Shown: positions 8,896-18,666, numbered from the stretch's first letter. The stretch is 64,000 nucleotides of DNA from CAYMTR01 sp964393405 (GCA_964393405.1 CAYMTR010000010.1:26112-90111), one strand, 5' to 3'. Translations and numbers: made by a program. The notes: a model not told the origin generated them from the letters alone.

Positions 8896-8913
8896 AAAGC
8901 CTCTTACGAGGCT
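8891..8913 (-). terminator. intrinsic terminator for the minus-strand HEPN-like gene
   Basis: AGCCTC (8898-8903) pairs with GAGGCT (8908-8913) around a 4-nt loop. Read on the minus strand, TTTTTATT follows the stem. It lies between convergent genes and may act on both. Confidence 0.6.
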
Positions 8914-8921
8914 GATCTTCT

Positions 8922-9356
8922 TTAAATTGCCATAAAATTCGTTCCAATATATTCTGAAAGGAAAGGATGTCCATCTTGTATCTTTTGAGAAACATAATTT
9001 CGTATTTCCATTGCAGCATCTATTGAATTGTTTACTTCATCATCATAAAGAAAAAAATCTTCATTGTAACGTTTTGATTCTTCGGCAAAACATTTTATTT
9101 TGAATACTTTATCGTAGAATTTATTAAAATCAGGGTCATGTTGAATAATTTCCCTAACCATAACATGGAAGTTTGTTGTATAAACAAACCTTGATGTCAA
9201 TAAACATTTATAAGCCTCAAGATACCGTTTTATTGCTTTATTACAACTTCGAGCAGCATCACTTTGATCTTCATCCTGCCTCATCAGAAATTTCGATTTG
9301 GCCTCTTTCAGGTAAAAATCACCATCAGTTAACAGTTGTAGAATTTTATCTCTCAT
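8922..9356 (-). CDS. HEPN-like helical protein, function unknown
   Basis: The 144-residue protein is almost entirely helical. It has a pattern (SDAARSCNKAIKRYLEAYKCLL, residues ~32-53) resembling HEPN-fold proteins, which bind nucleotides or RNA or act as toxins. A possible R-x4-H motif occurs at REIIQH, but chance is likely in a single sequence. No adjacent nucleotidyltransferase (MNT) gene is present, so a HEPN/MNT toxin-antitoxin pair is not supported. It starts at ATG 9356 as a single-gene unit. Confidence 0.4.
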   Translation of the reverse strand: MRDKILQLLTDGDFYLKEAKSKFLMRQDEDQSDAARSCNKAIKRYLEAYKCLLTSRFVYTTNFHVMVREIIQHDPDFNKFYDKVFKIKCFAEESKRYNEDFFLYDDEVNNSIDAAMEIRNYVSQKIQDGHPFLSEYIGTNFMAI

Positions 9357-9611
9357 GGTCAGGTATATTAAAAAAGTTAATAAAATCTTAGTCGTATATA
9401 AAAATAACGAATATTTAGCTTGAAAAGGAAAAAATTCGTTTAATTTTTTATGATTTTTGTTATCTTTTTCTTTAATATTTACAAAATTTGTATTGAAAAT
9501 TTGTATTCTCCTGTTTTAGCATGATACTCGACACATAAGAAACAAAAAAACTGAGTTTTAAATTTCTTTCAATTTATACAATTATAAACTGCTTGCTCTT
9601 ATTCTTTTTTC

Positions 9612-9619
9612 TATTTTTG
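9612..9619 (+). promoter_or_regulatory. -7 element (TATTTTTG) upstream of leuS
   Basis: An exact TAnnTTTG match 36 bp before the leuS ATG. The best -33 candidate is only TTG at 9593-9595 with 16-bp spacing. The rest of the 299-bp gap 9357-9655 is AT-rich and shows no other feature to me. Confidence 0.45.
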
Positions 9620-9655
9620 CCACCTAATTGTTAAATCCCTATAAGTCATTTAAAA

Positions 9656-12316
9656 ATGGATTATAATTTTTCAGAATTTGAGAAAAAATGGCAAGATTAC
9701 TGGCTTGAGAATAAAATATTTGCAAGTGAAGTTGACCATTCTAAACCTAAATTTTACTGTCTCGACATGTTCCCTTATCCTTCAGGAGCAGGTCTACATG
9801 TTGGCCATCCAGAAGGTTATACTGCTACAGATATTATTTGCCGCTACAAAAGAGCAAAGGGGTTTAACGTTTTACATCCTATGGGATGGGATGCATTTGG
9901 ACTTCCCGCTGAACAATATGCAATTCAGACAGGTACTCACCCTGAAATAACAACTCGTAAAAATTGTGATACTTTCAGAAGGCAGATTCAGTCGCTTGGT
10001 CTTAGCTACGATTGGGACCGTGAAATAAACACAACTGATCCGGAATACTTCAAGTGGACTCAATGGATTTTTATACGTCTTTATAATACTTGGTTCGATG
10101 ATAACCTTCAGAAAGGAAGACCAATAAGTGAATTGCCAATACCTGATAATATCAGATCGAATGGTCCAGATTCTGTTCTTGATTATATTAACTCCAAAAG
10201 ACTTGCTTATTACGATAATGCTCAAGTCTGGTGGTGTAAACATTGTAAAACTGTTTGTGCCAATGAGGAAGTTCTAAATGACGGCTCACACGAAAAATGT
10301 GGCACCAAAGAGGTTGAACGTCGTTTTCTGAAGCAATGGATGCTCAGAATACCGCATTACGCTGAAAGGCTCTTAAAAGGGCTTGACGAACTTGATTGGC
10401 CACTGGGAGTTAAAGATATGCAGCGCAATTGGATTGGTAAATCTACTGGCGCAGAAGTAGACTTTAAAATTGATGGCCTTGAAAAGAATTTAAGAGTTTA
10501 CACAACTCGTCCTGACACACTTTTCGGAGCAACCTACATGGTAATTGCGCCTGAACATGAATTAGTTAAAGAAATAGTCACTAAAGAACAAAGCAAAGCT
10601 GTTGAAAGTTACATTAAAGCAGCTGCACTAAAGAGTGATCTCGACAGAACAGAGCTGGCTAAAGAAAAAACAGGGGTTTTTACCGGAAGATATGCCATAA
10701 ATCCTTTGACAGGCAATCCGATTCCTATTTGGGTAGCCGATTATGTTTTAATGGGGTATGGAACAGGAGCTATAATGGCAGTTCCAGCTCATGATACCAG
10801 AGACTTTGAGTTTGCTAAAACTTTTGGGCTTCCAATTATTTGCATTTTAAATCCTCAGACTGAAGACTATGACTTAAAAGAAAAAGTTTTGTCCGGCAAT
10901 GCTTGTTGGACAGAAGATGGAGAATACATCAATTCTGCAAATACAGAATTGGGAATAAATATAAATAACCTTAACAAACAAGAAGGAATAAAGATTATAA
11001 TTGAGTGGCTTGAAAAGAGCAATCTTGGAGTGGCTACTACAAATTTCAAAATTAGAGACTGGCTTTTCAGCCGTCAAAGATATTGGGGTGAACCTTTCCC
11101 AATAATTCACTGGGAAGACGGGGAAGTAACTGTGGTTGAAGATTCAGAACTTCCTGTTGAACTTCCAAAAACAGATAAATATCAACCTAGTGAATCAGGA
11201 GAATCACCATTGGCTAATGCTACAGATTGGCTCGAAGTAACTGACAAAAACGGAAGAAAAGGTAGAAGAGAAACTAATACAATGCCCCAGTGGGCAGGTT
11301 CTTGTTGGTATTATTTACGCTACATTGACCCTGATAATGAAAACGAACCTTTTAGCAAGGTGAAAGAAAATTATTGGATGCCTGTCGATTTGTATGTTGG
11401 AGGTGCGGAGCATGCAGTATTACATTTGCTATACAGCCGTTTCTGGCATAAAGTACTTTTTGATTTAGGAATAGTATCTACTGACGAACCTTACAAAAAA
11501 CTATATAACCAGGGAATGATTCTTGCTTTTGCCTATGAAACAGCTTCAGGTTCTAAAGTAACATCAGATTTGGTTGAAGAAAAAGAAGGAAAGTACTATC
11601 ACACAGAAACAGGAGAAGAACTTAGACAAATTGTTGCAAAAATGTCTAAGTCTTTGAAAAATGTTGTAAACCCAGACGATGTTGTTAAAAGCTATGGCGC
11701 AGACTCATTGAGGCTTTATGAAATGTTTATGGGTCCTCTTGATTCTACAAAACCTTGGGCTGAAAATGGTGTTAAAGGAGTATTCAATTTTCTTAAAAGA
11801 GTATATCATTTCTTTGCTGACAAAAACAATATTTTTGAAGGAGCCGAAGATAAAGACACCTTAAAAATACTTCATCAGACAATAAAAAAAGTAGGTGATG
11901 ACATTGAAGATTTGAAGTTTAATACAGCTATTTCTCAGATGATGATATTCACTAATCATTGTTATAAAAAGGGAAAAGTATCGAAAGAAACAGCAGAAAC
12001 CTTTGTTAAAGTTCTTGCTCCTTTTTCACCACACATTGCAGAAGAACTTTGGTACATTTACGACAATGGCTCATCAGTAAGCCAACAAAAATGGCCAGAA
12101 TTCAATGTTGAACATATGGTAGAAGATATATTCTCTTATCCTGTTTCATTCAACGGAAAAACAAGATTCCAAATAGAACTGCCAATTAACATTTCAAACG
12201 AAGAGATTGAAAAGGCTGTTCTTTCAAACGAGTTGTCTAATAAGTGGATAGAAGGGAAAGAAATTGTGAAATTCATTATTGTTCCTAAAAGGATAATAAA
12301 TATTGTTGTCAAGTAG
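9656..12316 (+). CDS. leuS: leucyl-tRNA synthetase
   Basis: At 886 residues this is a full-length class I synthetase charging tRNA-Leu in the cytosol. The HIGH-type motif is HVGH (residues 48-51, inside YPSGAGLHVGHPEGY). The CP1 editing domain includes TTRPDTLFGAT and MAVPAHDTRDFEFA. The catalytic WAGSCWYYLRY lies in the core, and KMSKS is at residues 662-666, followed by the anticodon-binding helices. It has its own promoter region and terminator and is monocistronic. Nothing looks broken. Confidence 0.97.
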   Translation: MDYNFSEFEKKWQDYWLENKIFASEVDHSKPKFYCLDMFPYPSGAGLHVGHPEGYTATDIICRYKRAKGFNVLHPMGWDAFGLPAEQYAIQTGTHPEITTRKNCDTFRRQIQSLGLSYDWDREINTTDPEYFKWTQWIFIRLYNTWFDDNLQKGRPISELPIPDNIRSNGPDSVLDYINSKRLAYYDNAQVWWCKHCKTVCANEEVLNDGSHEKCGTKEVERRFLKQWMLRIPHYAERLLKGLDELDWPLGVKDMQRNWIGKSTGAEVDFKIDGLEKNLRVYTTRPDTLFGATYMVIAPEHELVKEIVTKEQSKAVESYIKAAALKSDLDRTELAKEKTGVFTGRYAINPLTGNPIPIWVADYVLMGYGTGAIMAVPAHDTRDFEFAKTFGLPIICILNPQTEDYDLKEKVLSGNACWTEDGEYINSANTELGININNLNKQEGIKIIIEWLEKSNLGVATTNFKIRDWLFSRQRYWGEPFPIIHWEDGEVTVVEDSELPVELPKTDKYQPSESGESPLANATDWLEVTDKNGRKGRRETNTMPQWAGSCWYYLRYIDPDNENEPFSKVKENYWMPVDLYVGGAEHAVLHLLYSRFWHKVLFDLGIVSTDEPYKKLYNQGMILAFAYETASGSKVTSDLVEEKEGKYYHTETGEELRQIVAKMSKSLKNVVNPDDVVKSYGADSLRLYEMFMGPLDSTKPWAENGVKGVFNFLKRVYHFFADKNNIFEGAEDKDTLKILHQTIKKVGDDIEDLKFNTAISQMMIFTNHCYKKGKVSKETAETFVKVLAPFSPHIAEELWYIYDNGSSVSQQKWPEFNVEHMVEDIFSYPVSFNGKTRFQIELPINISNEEIEKAVLSNELSNKWIEGKEIVKFIIVPKRIINIVVK

Positions 12317-12330
12317 AACTATAAATATAA

Positions 12331-12363
12331 ATGCCACTTGTTTTAAACGGGTGGCATTTTTTT
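12331..12363 (+). terminator. intrinsic terminator of leuS
   Basis: ATGCCAC (12331-12337) pairs with GTGGCAT (12351-12357), the stem extends inward by wobble pairs, and a run of seven T follows. It touches the stop of the convergent barrel gene. Confidence 0.85.
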
Positions 12364-13213
12364 ATTCCTTAATGTTAACTACTTTTTTATAATTCTTTTT
12401 ACCATCACCTCCGGCAGTAAAAGAAATAATCTTTTTAGGTTTTAAGGGTATTTCAATACACAATGTCATTTTAAAGCCAGATGAGAATCTTTTTCCTCCT
12501 GCTACATATAATTCATCGTTAAGTATTTTCTTGTCAACTGGTAAATATGTATCAGCAAATCCCTCAATCCATGAAAACCTTAAAATAAGATTACTCCTGT
12601 CTTCAAGTGAGAAGGTTGGGATTCTAAAACCAAATCCAAGCTCTGCTCCATAATTCAAACTATTAATATCCATCCCTGGGCTTAAATCAGCTGTAATCCT
12701 TCCTTTTTCCACAGAGCCTGAAACCGGAGTTGAAATAAAGGGCGCTATGTAAAAAAAAGTCTTGGGATTACCACCTCTTTTTGACTTAATAATATCTAAT
12801 TGGTATTCAATAGGTACAGATAAAGAAAGGTAATAAGCCTTCAATTTATAAACAGATTCTAACAATTCAACTTGTCCAATATCTTCCATTTCTGTTAATG
12901 AAACACCTTGTCCTGAGAAAGAAAATCTACCTCCTAACGAAAAAGACTTAAATCTTTGATAACGAAAAGAAAAACCAAAGTCGGGCAAAATTAAAATGTT
13001 TCTTTTTAAACTGTTAATATGAGAATCGGAATATCTCATGTTTGGGAAGACTGTTCCTCCAAAAATATCAATATGACAGCAATCTTCAACAAACTTTTCC
13101 TTATCCTTAAACCAAGGATTTGATTTACCATAAGAATTACTTGTCATCAATATAAATAAAACCGAAAATGATAATATTAAAAGACCTTTTAAAGATAAAT
13201 TTTTGAATCTCAT
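12362..13213 (-). CDS. outer-membrane beta-barrel protein, function unknown
   Basis: The 283 residues begin with a signal peptide (LKGLLILSFSVLFILMTSNSYG). The mature part has repeated amphipathic strands with glycine-aromatic patterns (FGFSFRYQRFKSFSLGGRFSFSGQG, LNYGAELGFGFRIPTF), as in PorT-like barrels of Bacteroidota. The tail (FTAGGDGKKNYKKVVNIKE) is basic and probably outside the barrel. No operon partner exists; leuS is convergent and YitT is divergent. Confidence 0.55.
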   Translation of the reverse strand: MRFKNLSLKGLLILSFSVLFILMTSNSYGKSNPWFKDKEKFVEDCCHIDIFGGTVFPNMRYSDSHINSLKRNILILPDFGFSFRYQRFKSFSLGGRFSFSGQGVSLTEMEDIGQVELLESVYKLKAYYLSLSVPIEYQLDIIKSKRGGNPKTFFYIAPFISTPVSGSVEKGRITADLSPGMDINSLNYGAELGFGFRIPTFSLEDRSNLILRFSWIEGFADTYLPVDKKILNDELYVAGGKRFSSGFKMTLCIEIPLKPKKIISFTAGGDGKKNYKKVVNIKE

Positions 13214-13377
13214 CCCAAATTAATTAATACTACAGGTGAAAATATAAAATAATGTTAATCCGGCAAAACTTTAAAATAAGCATTAATTTTAACACAATTG
13301 ACTAAAATCATACTTTAAATTATCTATATACATTTCTTTCGCGTCCAAATTTGATAATTGATCGAATAACAAATAAA

Positions 13378-14244
13378 ATGAGAAGTGCCTTTAAAAAATA
13401 TATCGAGCTGACCGAATCTTATTTAATAATGTTTCTGGGCATGCTATTATACTCATTAGGATGGACAATGTTTCTGATTCCAGCAGAAATAAACGGGGGT
13501 GGAATTAGCGGAATAGGAGCTCTTTTATTCTATCTTACCGGAATACCTGTGGGGGTACCATATTTAGTGATTAATATTTTACTGGTATTTGTCGCTATAA
13601 AAAATATTGGCGCCAGTTTTGGGACTAAAACAATAGTCAACATCGTAATTATTTCGATAATGCTGTCTGTGTTACCCAAAATAATAACCCAACCTATAAT
13701 TAACGATACTTTTCTTTCAGCAGTTCTAGGGGGTATATTTGGAGGAGTAGGATTAGGATTAGTATTTAGTCAGGGTGGTAGTACTGGAGGAACAGATATT
13801 ATTGCGATGCTCGTCACCAAATATAAAAGAATGAGCCCCGGAAGAGTAATAATGTATTGCGATGTGATAATCATTGCTTCATCTTGGTTTGTTTTTCATT
13901 CTGCAGAAAAGCTAGTTTATGGTTATGTTTCGATGTGGGTTGTATCATATTCACTTGATGCTTATCTAAATGGATTTAATCAATCAGCTCAAATATTCAT
14001 TTTTTCCGAGAAATGGGAACAAATTCGTGATAGAATTTTAGTTGACAACAGAAGAGGGGTTACAATAATAGATGGTACCGGAGGATTTACTAATGAGCAA
14101 CAAAAAATCATAATAACTATTGTAAGAAAAAGGGAAACATCATCAATCTTCAAAATGATCAAAGAAGTTGATAAAAACGCTTTTATATCAATGGGAAGTG
14201 TAATGGGAGTATACGGACAAGGATTTGAACAATTAAAGGGTTAA
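13378..14244 (+). CDS. YitT-family membrane protein (YitT domain plus DUF2179)
   Basis: The frame can extend to a TTG at 13351, but the ATG at 13378 (MRSAFKKYIELTESY) is preferred, giving 288 residues. About five or six membrane segments carry the typical GWTMFLIPAEINGGGISGIGALL near the start and FSQGGSTGGTDIIAMLV in the middle. The C-terminal DUF2179 domain (RGVTIIDGTGGFTNEQQKIIITIV) faces the cytosol. The family may transport a small anion or ligand, but no substrate is established. Confidence 0.85.
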   Translation: MRSAFKKYIELTESYLIMFLGMLLYSLGWTMFLIPAEINGGGISGIGALLFYLTGIPVGVPYLVINILLVFVAIKNIGASFGTKTIVNIVIISIMLSVLPKIITQPIINDTFLSAVLGGIFGGVGLGLVFSQGGSTGGTDIIAMLVTKYKRMSPGRVIMYCDVIIIASSWFVFHSAEKLVYGYVSMWVVSYSLDAYLNGFNQSAQIFIFSEKWEQIRDRILVDNRRGVTIIDGTGGFTNEQQKIIITIVRKRETSSIFKMIKEVDKNAFISMGSVMGVYGQGFEQLKG

Positions 14245-14274
14245 TAAGAAATAGATATTATTCTAAAATTTTAT

Positions 14275-14305
14275 TTTGATTTTGTAATTTGAAATGTCAA
14301 CTTTG
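14275..14305 (+). promoter_or_regulatory. possible promoter of the M23 peptidase gene
   Basis: TTTG (14275-14278), 19 bp, CAACTTTG (14298-14305), one mismatch to TAnnTTTG. It lies 25 bp before the ATG. Confidence 0.4.
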
Positions 14306-14330
14306 TAGCTAAATCGACTATTAAATAATA

Positions 14331-15602
14331 ATGAGAGTAAAAAGGATCACCTTATTAATACTTATTTCTACAGTATTAATTTCTATGGGAATTAAATATA
14401 TCGCTATACCATTAATCGGATTAAGTGAAGAGGAATCAATTGTATGTCAGCCTGAAATGAAAAAAGTTTGGGGTTTAACTATTGATACTTTAAAAATTGA
14501 CACATTAAAAATCAGACCTAATCAAAACATATCTGATATTTTATGCAATTGTGGTATAAGTTGGGCAGTTGTAGATAATCTTGTAAAAAAAAGCATTGGT
14601 ATTTTTGATGTTAGAAAAATCAAATCTGGTAACAACTGCTATATTATAAGCAACAAAGAAGATGAACTGCCTTCCTTTTTCATATATGAAGAAAACCCTG
14701 TTGACTATTACAAATTTCAGCTTAGTGATACTCTTCATGTAGAGAAAGGTCAAAAAGATGTCGAGACCAGACGGACATCATTCTATGGTGTTATAAAGTC
14801 TTCATTATGGGATACCTTTGTTGATCAGGGTGTAGATCCATTATTGGCTGTCGAACTTTCTGATATATTTGCCTGGACAGTTGATTTTTTCGGAATACAG
14901 AAAGGTGACATATTTAAAGTCGTTTTTGATGAAAAATTTATTGAAGATAAAGAGATAGGTATCGGTATGATTCATGCTGCTACCTACATCAGTGAAAATG
15001 ATTCAATCTCGGCATATTATTTTGACAATAACGGACAGAAAGGATATTTTGACAACAAAGGCAACAGTTTAAAAAAGGCGTTCTTAAAAGCTCCTTTAAA
15101 TTATTCCAGAATAAGCTCTCATTTTTCTCATAGTCGATTCCATCCTATCTTAAAGATCCATAGACCTCACCATGGAATTGACTATGCCGCTCCATCGGGA
15201 ACTCCAGTATATTCAATTGGAGATGGTGTTGTTACTAAAAAATCATACGAATCCGGAGGTGGAGGAAATTATTTAAATATAAAACACAACTCGTCATATA
15301 TGTCACAATATATGCACCTTAGCAAATTTGCAAAAGGTATTGAAACTGGTACTAGGGTTAAACAAGGACAATTAATTGGTTATGTCGGATCTACTGGGCT
15401 TGCTTCAGGTCCTCATCTCGATTTCAGAGTTTTTCAGAATAGTGTTCCAATAAATCCTCTTAAAGTGAATGCTCCGCCAGTAGAACCCGTAAACAGTGAT
15501 AATATGAAAATATTTGTATCTTTTCGCGACTCTCTAAGAACAGAACTATTATCAATTCAGGAAACTTATAAGCAAAAAGATATTTTAGCTTCCGAACAAT
15601 AA
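14331..15602 (+). CDS. M23-family (LytM) peptidoglycan endopeptidase
   Basis: The 423 residues start with an N-terminal membrane/signal segment (ITLLILISTVLISMGI). A region resembling the OapA/LysM-like part of Bacteroidota M23 proteins follows, and the LytM domain spans ~265-390. H280 and D284 (HHGIDYAAPSGTPV) are the zinc-ligand HxxxD motif, and YMHLSKF supplies a catalytic His. The last motif is PHLDF (H362, D364) where LytM has HxH, so the third zinc ligand would be Asp. I recall this change as common in this phylum and do not regard the enzyme as dead. The gene end overlaps the convergent purN by 18 bp. Confidence 0.85.
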   Translation: MRVKRITLLILISTVLISMGIKYIAIPLIGLSEEESIVCQPEMKKVWGLTIDTLKIDTLKIRPNQNISDILCNCGISWAVVDNLVKKSIGIFDVRKIKSGNNCYIISNKEDELPSFFIYEENPVDYYKFQLSDTLHVEKGQKDVETRRTSFYGVIKSSLWDTFVDQGVDPLLAVELSDIFAWTVDFFGIQKGDIFKVVFDEKFIEDKEIGIGMIHAATYISENDSISAYYFDNNGQKGYFDNKGNSLKKAFLKAPLNYSRISSHFSHSRFHPILKIHRPHHGIDYAAPSGTPVYSIGDGVVTKKSYESGGGGNYLNIKHNSSYMSQYMHLSKFAKGIETGTRVKQGQLIGYVGSTGLASGPHLDFRVFQNSVPINPLKVNAPPVEPVNSDNMKIFVSFRDSLRTELLSIQETYKQKDILASEQ

Positions 15603-16148
15603 CTTTTCAATTACCTTCGGAAAATACTTATATTCAAGAGCATGAACTTTTCGTGCAACCTCATCAGCAGTATCTTCGGGCTTCAAACTGCATTTTGCTT
15701 GAAATATTATATCTCCTTCATCATAGTTTTCATTCACATAATGTATGGTTATTCCTGATTCCTTTTCACTGTTTTTAACAACCTCTTTGTGAACCCTGTC
15801 TCCATACATGCCTTTACCTCCATACTTGGGCAATAAAGCGGGATGTATATTTATAATAGAAAAATTATCAGTAAGATTTTTGGGTATCAGCCATAAAAAA
15901 CCAGCTAAAACTATAAGGTCAACATTCAAAGATTTTAAATGATCTAAAACTTTATCAGATTCATAAAATTCAGAACGGGAGAAAACCATAGAAGGAATAT
16001 TCAATTTTTTTGCTCGCTCCAGAACAAAAGCATCGCTCTTATTCGAATATATGCATTTGATGTTCAAATTTTCATTATTGCTAAAGTAAAGTGCAATATT
16101 TTCAGCATTAGACCCTGATCCAGATGCAAAAATCGCTATTTTTTTCAT
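15585..16148 (-). CDS. purN: phosphoribosylglycinamide formyltransferase (GAR transformylase)
   Basis: The 187-residue enzyme transfers a formyl group from 10-formyl-tetrahydrofolate to GAR in purine synthesis. It opens with KKIAIFASGSGSNAENI, has the catalytic NIHPALLPKYGG around residues 98-109 and the late Asp in HYVNENYDEGDIIFQ. Length and motifs are normal. It is monocistronic, with the acpP operon divergent. Confidence 0.95.
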   Translation of the reverse strand: MKKIAIFASGSGSNAENIALYFSNNENLNIKCIYSNKSDAFVLERAKKLNIPSMVFSRSEFYESDKVLDHLKSLNVDLIVLAGFLWLIPKNLTDNFSIINIHPALLPKYGGKGMYGDRVHKEVVKNSEKESGITIHYVNENYDEGDIIFQAKCSLKPEDTADEVARKVHALEYKYFPKVIEKLLFGS

Positions 16149-16238
16149 TTATAGAACCTTAAGAAGGTGAAAATTGATTTAAATATTTTTACAAAAATAA
16201 GCTAAGCAAACTTTCTAACGAAGCTCATCGTCATAAAA

Positions 16239-16271
16239 TTTGGATTTTTAATTCCTTTCTTTATTACTTTG
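16239..16271 (+). promoter_or_regulatory. probable promoter of acpP-fabF-rnc
   Basis: TTTG (16239-16242), 21 bp, TTACTTTG (16264-16271), one mismatch to TAnnTTTG. It starts transcription about 45 bp before acpP. Confidence 0.5.
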
Positions 16272-16317
16272 CAGCGTTAAAAAAAATAAAGTTTAATTAT
16301 AACTAAAAATTACAACT

Positions 16318-16554
16318 ATGTCTGACATTGCAGGAAAAGTTAAGGCAATCATCGTTGACAAGCTAGGTGTTGATGAAAGTGAAGTTACACCAGAAGCTAG
16401 CTTTACAAATGATTTAGGTGCTGATTCACTTGATACAGTAGAGTTAATAATGGAATTCGAAAAAGAATTCGATATGGCAATACCTGATGATCAAGCTGAA
16501 AAAATTAGCACCGTAGGTGATGCTATTAAGTACATCGAAGAAAATACAAAGTAA
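16318..16554 (+). CDS. acpP: acyl carrier protein
   Basis: The 78-residue acidic protein has the phosphopantetheine attachment motif GADSLDTVEL, with Ser 37 carrying the prosthetic group. It carries growing acyl chains in type II fatty-acid synthesis. It is first gene of the acpP-fabF-rnc operon, 19 bp before fabF. Confidence 0.97.
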   Translation: MSDIAGKVKAIIVDKLGVDESEVTPEASFTNDLGADSLDTVELIMEFEKEFDMAIPDDQAEKISTVGDAIKYIEENTK

Positions 16555-16573
16555 TTAATTTTTCCTTTTTCAC

Positions 16574-17818
16574 ATGGAATTAAAACGAGTCGTAGTAACA
16601 GGTCTTGGCACCATCAATTCAATAGGTAACAATGTTGAAGAATATTGGGAAAACCTAATTAAAGGAGTGAGTGGTGCAATACCTATCACCCGTTTTGATG
16701 CTTCCTTACATAAAACAAGGTTTGCCTGCGAGGTGAAGAATTGGGATCCACTCAATCACTTCGAGAGAAAAGACGCAAGAAAGTATGATTTATTTACTCA
16801 GTTTGCTCTAGTTTCTGCCAAGCAGGCAATTCTTGATTCAAAAATTGATTTGGAGAAAATTAACAAAGATAGGGTTGGAGTAATTTGGGGAGCTGGAATT
16901 GGAGGCATACTGACATTTGAAGATGAAGTCAGAGCTTTCAACGACAACAATCCTAAAACATCACCTTTCTTTATTCCAAAGATGATTGCGAATATGGCTA
17001 GTGGTTGTATCTCAATAGAGTATGGTTTCAGAGGTCCTAATTTAACTACTGTTACTGCATGTGCTTCATCAGCAAACGCCATTATTGACGCTATGTTTTA
17101 CATCAGAATGGGTAAAGCTGACGTTATCGTTTCAGGTGGTTCTGAGGCTGCTGTTACTCCCCTTGGAGTATCTGGGTTTAATTCTATGAAAGCAATTTCA
17201 ACAAGAAATGATGACCCGGCAACTGCTTCTCGACCATTTGACAAAGACCGTGATGGTTTTGTTATTGGAGAAGGAGGAGCGGCGATTATTCTTGAAGAGT
17301 ACGAACATGCAATAAAAAGAGGTGCTACTATTTATGCGGAAATTGTTGGCGGTGCCTTGACTGCTGATGCTTATCACATGACTGCCCCCGATCCTGAAGG
17401 AGGAGGTGCCGCTCTTGTTATGAAATTAGCATGCGAAGATGCTGGAATTGAAACATCTCAAATAGATTATATTAATGTTCACGGCACTTCAACCGGATTG
17501 GGTGATATTGCCGAACCAAATGCTATAAAGAAAACTTTTGGTGAACACGCGTATGAACTAAGTATTAGTTCAACTAAATCAATGACTGGCCACTTACTTG
17601 GTGCTGCAGGGGCTGCTGAAGGAATTGTTGCAATTCTTTCTGTCAAAAACGACCTGATACCACCTACTATAAATCACTTTGAAACAGACCCTGAAATTGA
17701 TCCAAAACTTGACTTTACTTTCAATAAAGCAAAATCAAAGACTGTTAATTATGCGCTAAGCAATACTTTCGGGTTTGGTGGTCATAACGCTTCGATTATT
17801 TTCAAAAAATTCAAATGA
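16574..17818 (+). CDS. fabF: beta-ketoacyl-ACP synthase II
   Basis: The 414-residue condensing enzyme elongates acyl-ACP with malonyl-ACP. The nucleophile Cys 163 is in VTACASSANAI, the first catalytic His in NVHGTSTGLGD and the second in KSMTGHLLGAAGA, giving the full Cys-His-His triad. It ends GFGGHNASIIFKK, as expected. Its stop overlaps the rnc start (ATGA), indicating translational coupling. Confidence 0.97.
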   Translation: MELKRVVVTGLGTINSIGNNVEEYWENLIKGVSGAIPITRFDASLHKTRFACEVKNWDPLNHFERKDARKYDLFTQFALVSAKQAILDSKIDLEKINKDRVGVIWGAGIGGILTFEDEVRAFNDNNPKTSPFFIPKMIANMASGCISIEYGFRGPNLTTVTACASSANAIIDAMFYIRMGKADVIVSGGSEAAVTPLGVSGFNSMKAISTRNDDPATASRPFDKDRDGFVIGEGGAAIILEEYEHAIKRGATIYAEIVGGALTADAYHMTAPDPEGGGAALVMKLACEDAGIETSQIDYINVHGTSTGLGDIAEPNAIKKTFGEHAYELSISSTKSMTGHLLGAAGAAEGIVAILSVKNDLIPPTINHFETDPEIDPKLDFTFNKAKSKTVNYALSNTFGFGGHNASIIFKKFK

Positions 17819-18561
17819 TAAAATACTTTTTTCAAAGAATAAAGCTCTTTTCTTCACCAAGAAAAGAGTTTTATTTATTTTTAAAAGAAATCATCGGATT
17901 ATACCCCGGAAACACACGACTTTATGATATCGCCTTTATTCATAAATCTGCTTCCACTACTGACTCAATGGGTAACCTTATCAACAACGAAAGACTTGAA
18001 TACCTAGGAGACGCAATTCTGGGAGCTGTGGTTGCTGAATATTTATATAACAGATTTCCCCAAAGGGGTGAAGGATTTCTTACTCAAATGCGGTCAAAAC
18101 TTGTAAATAGGGCCTTTCTAACTCAACTAATCAATGAAACAGGGCTGCACAAGTTTATTAAATCAAGAACTATCGGAAGTACAACTGCAAGTAACATATA
18201 CGGTGATGCTCTTGAAGCATTGATTGGAGCCATTTACCTTGATAAAGGATTTGATAAAGCCCGATATGTTATTATTAAGAGATTTTTAAATGAATACGTT
18301 GACCTTAACAAAATGGAAGAACTTGACAATAATTTTAAAAGTCAGTTAATTGAGTGGGGCCAAAAGAATAAATGTGAAGTCAACTTCCAAACAGACGAAG
18401 AACTATCCCCAAACAGTAAATTCAGCATTTTTGTCTCTTCTGTCGAAATTGAAAACAAACTTAAAGGAAAAGGATACGGTAGCTCAAAAAAAGAATCTCA
18501 ACAAAATGCTGCCCGGGAAGCACTAACTAACTTGAATGGGAATATTGAAATCCCTGAATGA
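17815..18561 (+). CDS. rnc: ribonuclease III
   Basis: The 248-residue double-strand RNA endonuclease has the signature NNERLEYLGDAILGAVVAEYL near residues 60-80 and the second metal-site segment GDALEALIGAIYLDKG. A C-terminal dsRNA-binding domain runs from FKSQLIEWGQKNKCEV to AAREALTNL. It processes rRNA and structured mRNAs. The acpP-fabF-rnc order is widespread in Bacteroidota. Confidence 0.96.
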   Translation: MIKYFFQRIKLFSSPRKEFYLFLKEIIGLYPGNTRLYDIAFIHKSASTTDSMGNLINNERLEYLGDAILGAVVAEYLYNRFPQRGEGFLTQMRSKLVNRAFLTQLINETGLHKFIKSRTIGSTTASNIYGDALEALIGAIYLDKGFDKARYVIIKRFLNEYVDLNKMEELDNNFKSQLIEWGQKNKCEVNFQTDEELSPNSKFSIFVSSVEIENKLKGKGYGSSKKESQQNAAREALTNLNGNIEIPE

Positions 18562-18653
18562 TTAAAATTATTAAATCCAACATTTTCCCGCTTCTTAAAT
18601 TGTTAAAAATTGTTAAAATTTTTTAATTTTTCATAATCGCCTTTGAAATCATT

Positions 18654-18661
18654 TATCTTTG
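18654..18661 (+). promoter_or_regulatory. -7 element (TATCTTTG) just before rprX
   Basis: An exact TAnnTTTG match ending 5 bp before the ATG at 18667. If used, the transcript would be leaderless or nearly so for the 18667 start, or would have a ~12-nt leader for the ATG at 18679. No clear TTTG at -33. Confidence 0.4.
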
Positions 18662-18666
18662 CTTTT

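Noticed and set aside
8922..9356. HEPN toxin of a toxin-antitoxin pair
   Set aside because: No MNT-type antitoxin gene is adjacent and the R-x4-H motif may be chance; kept only as HEPN-like.
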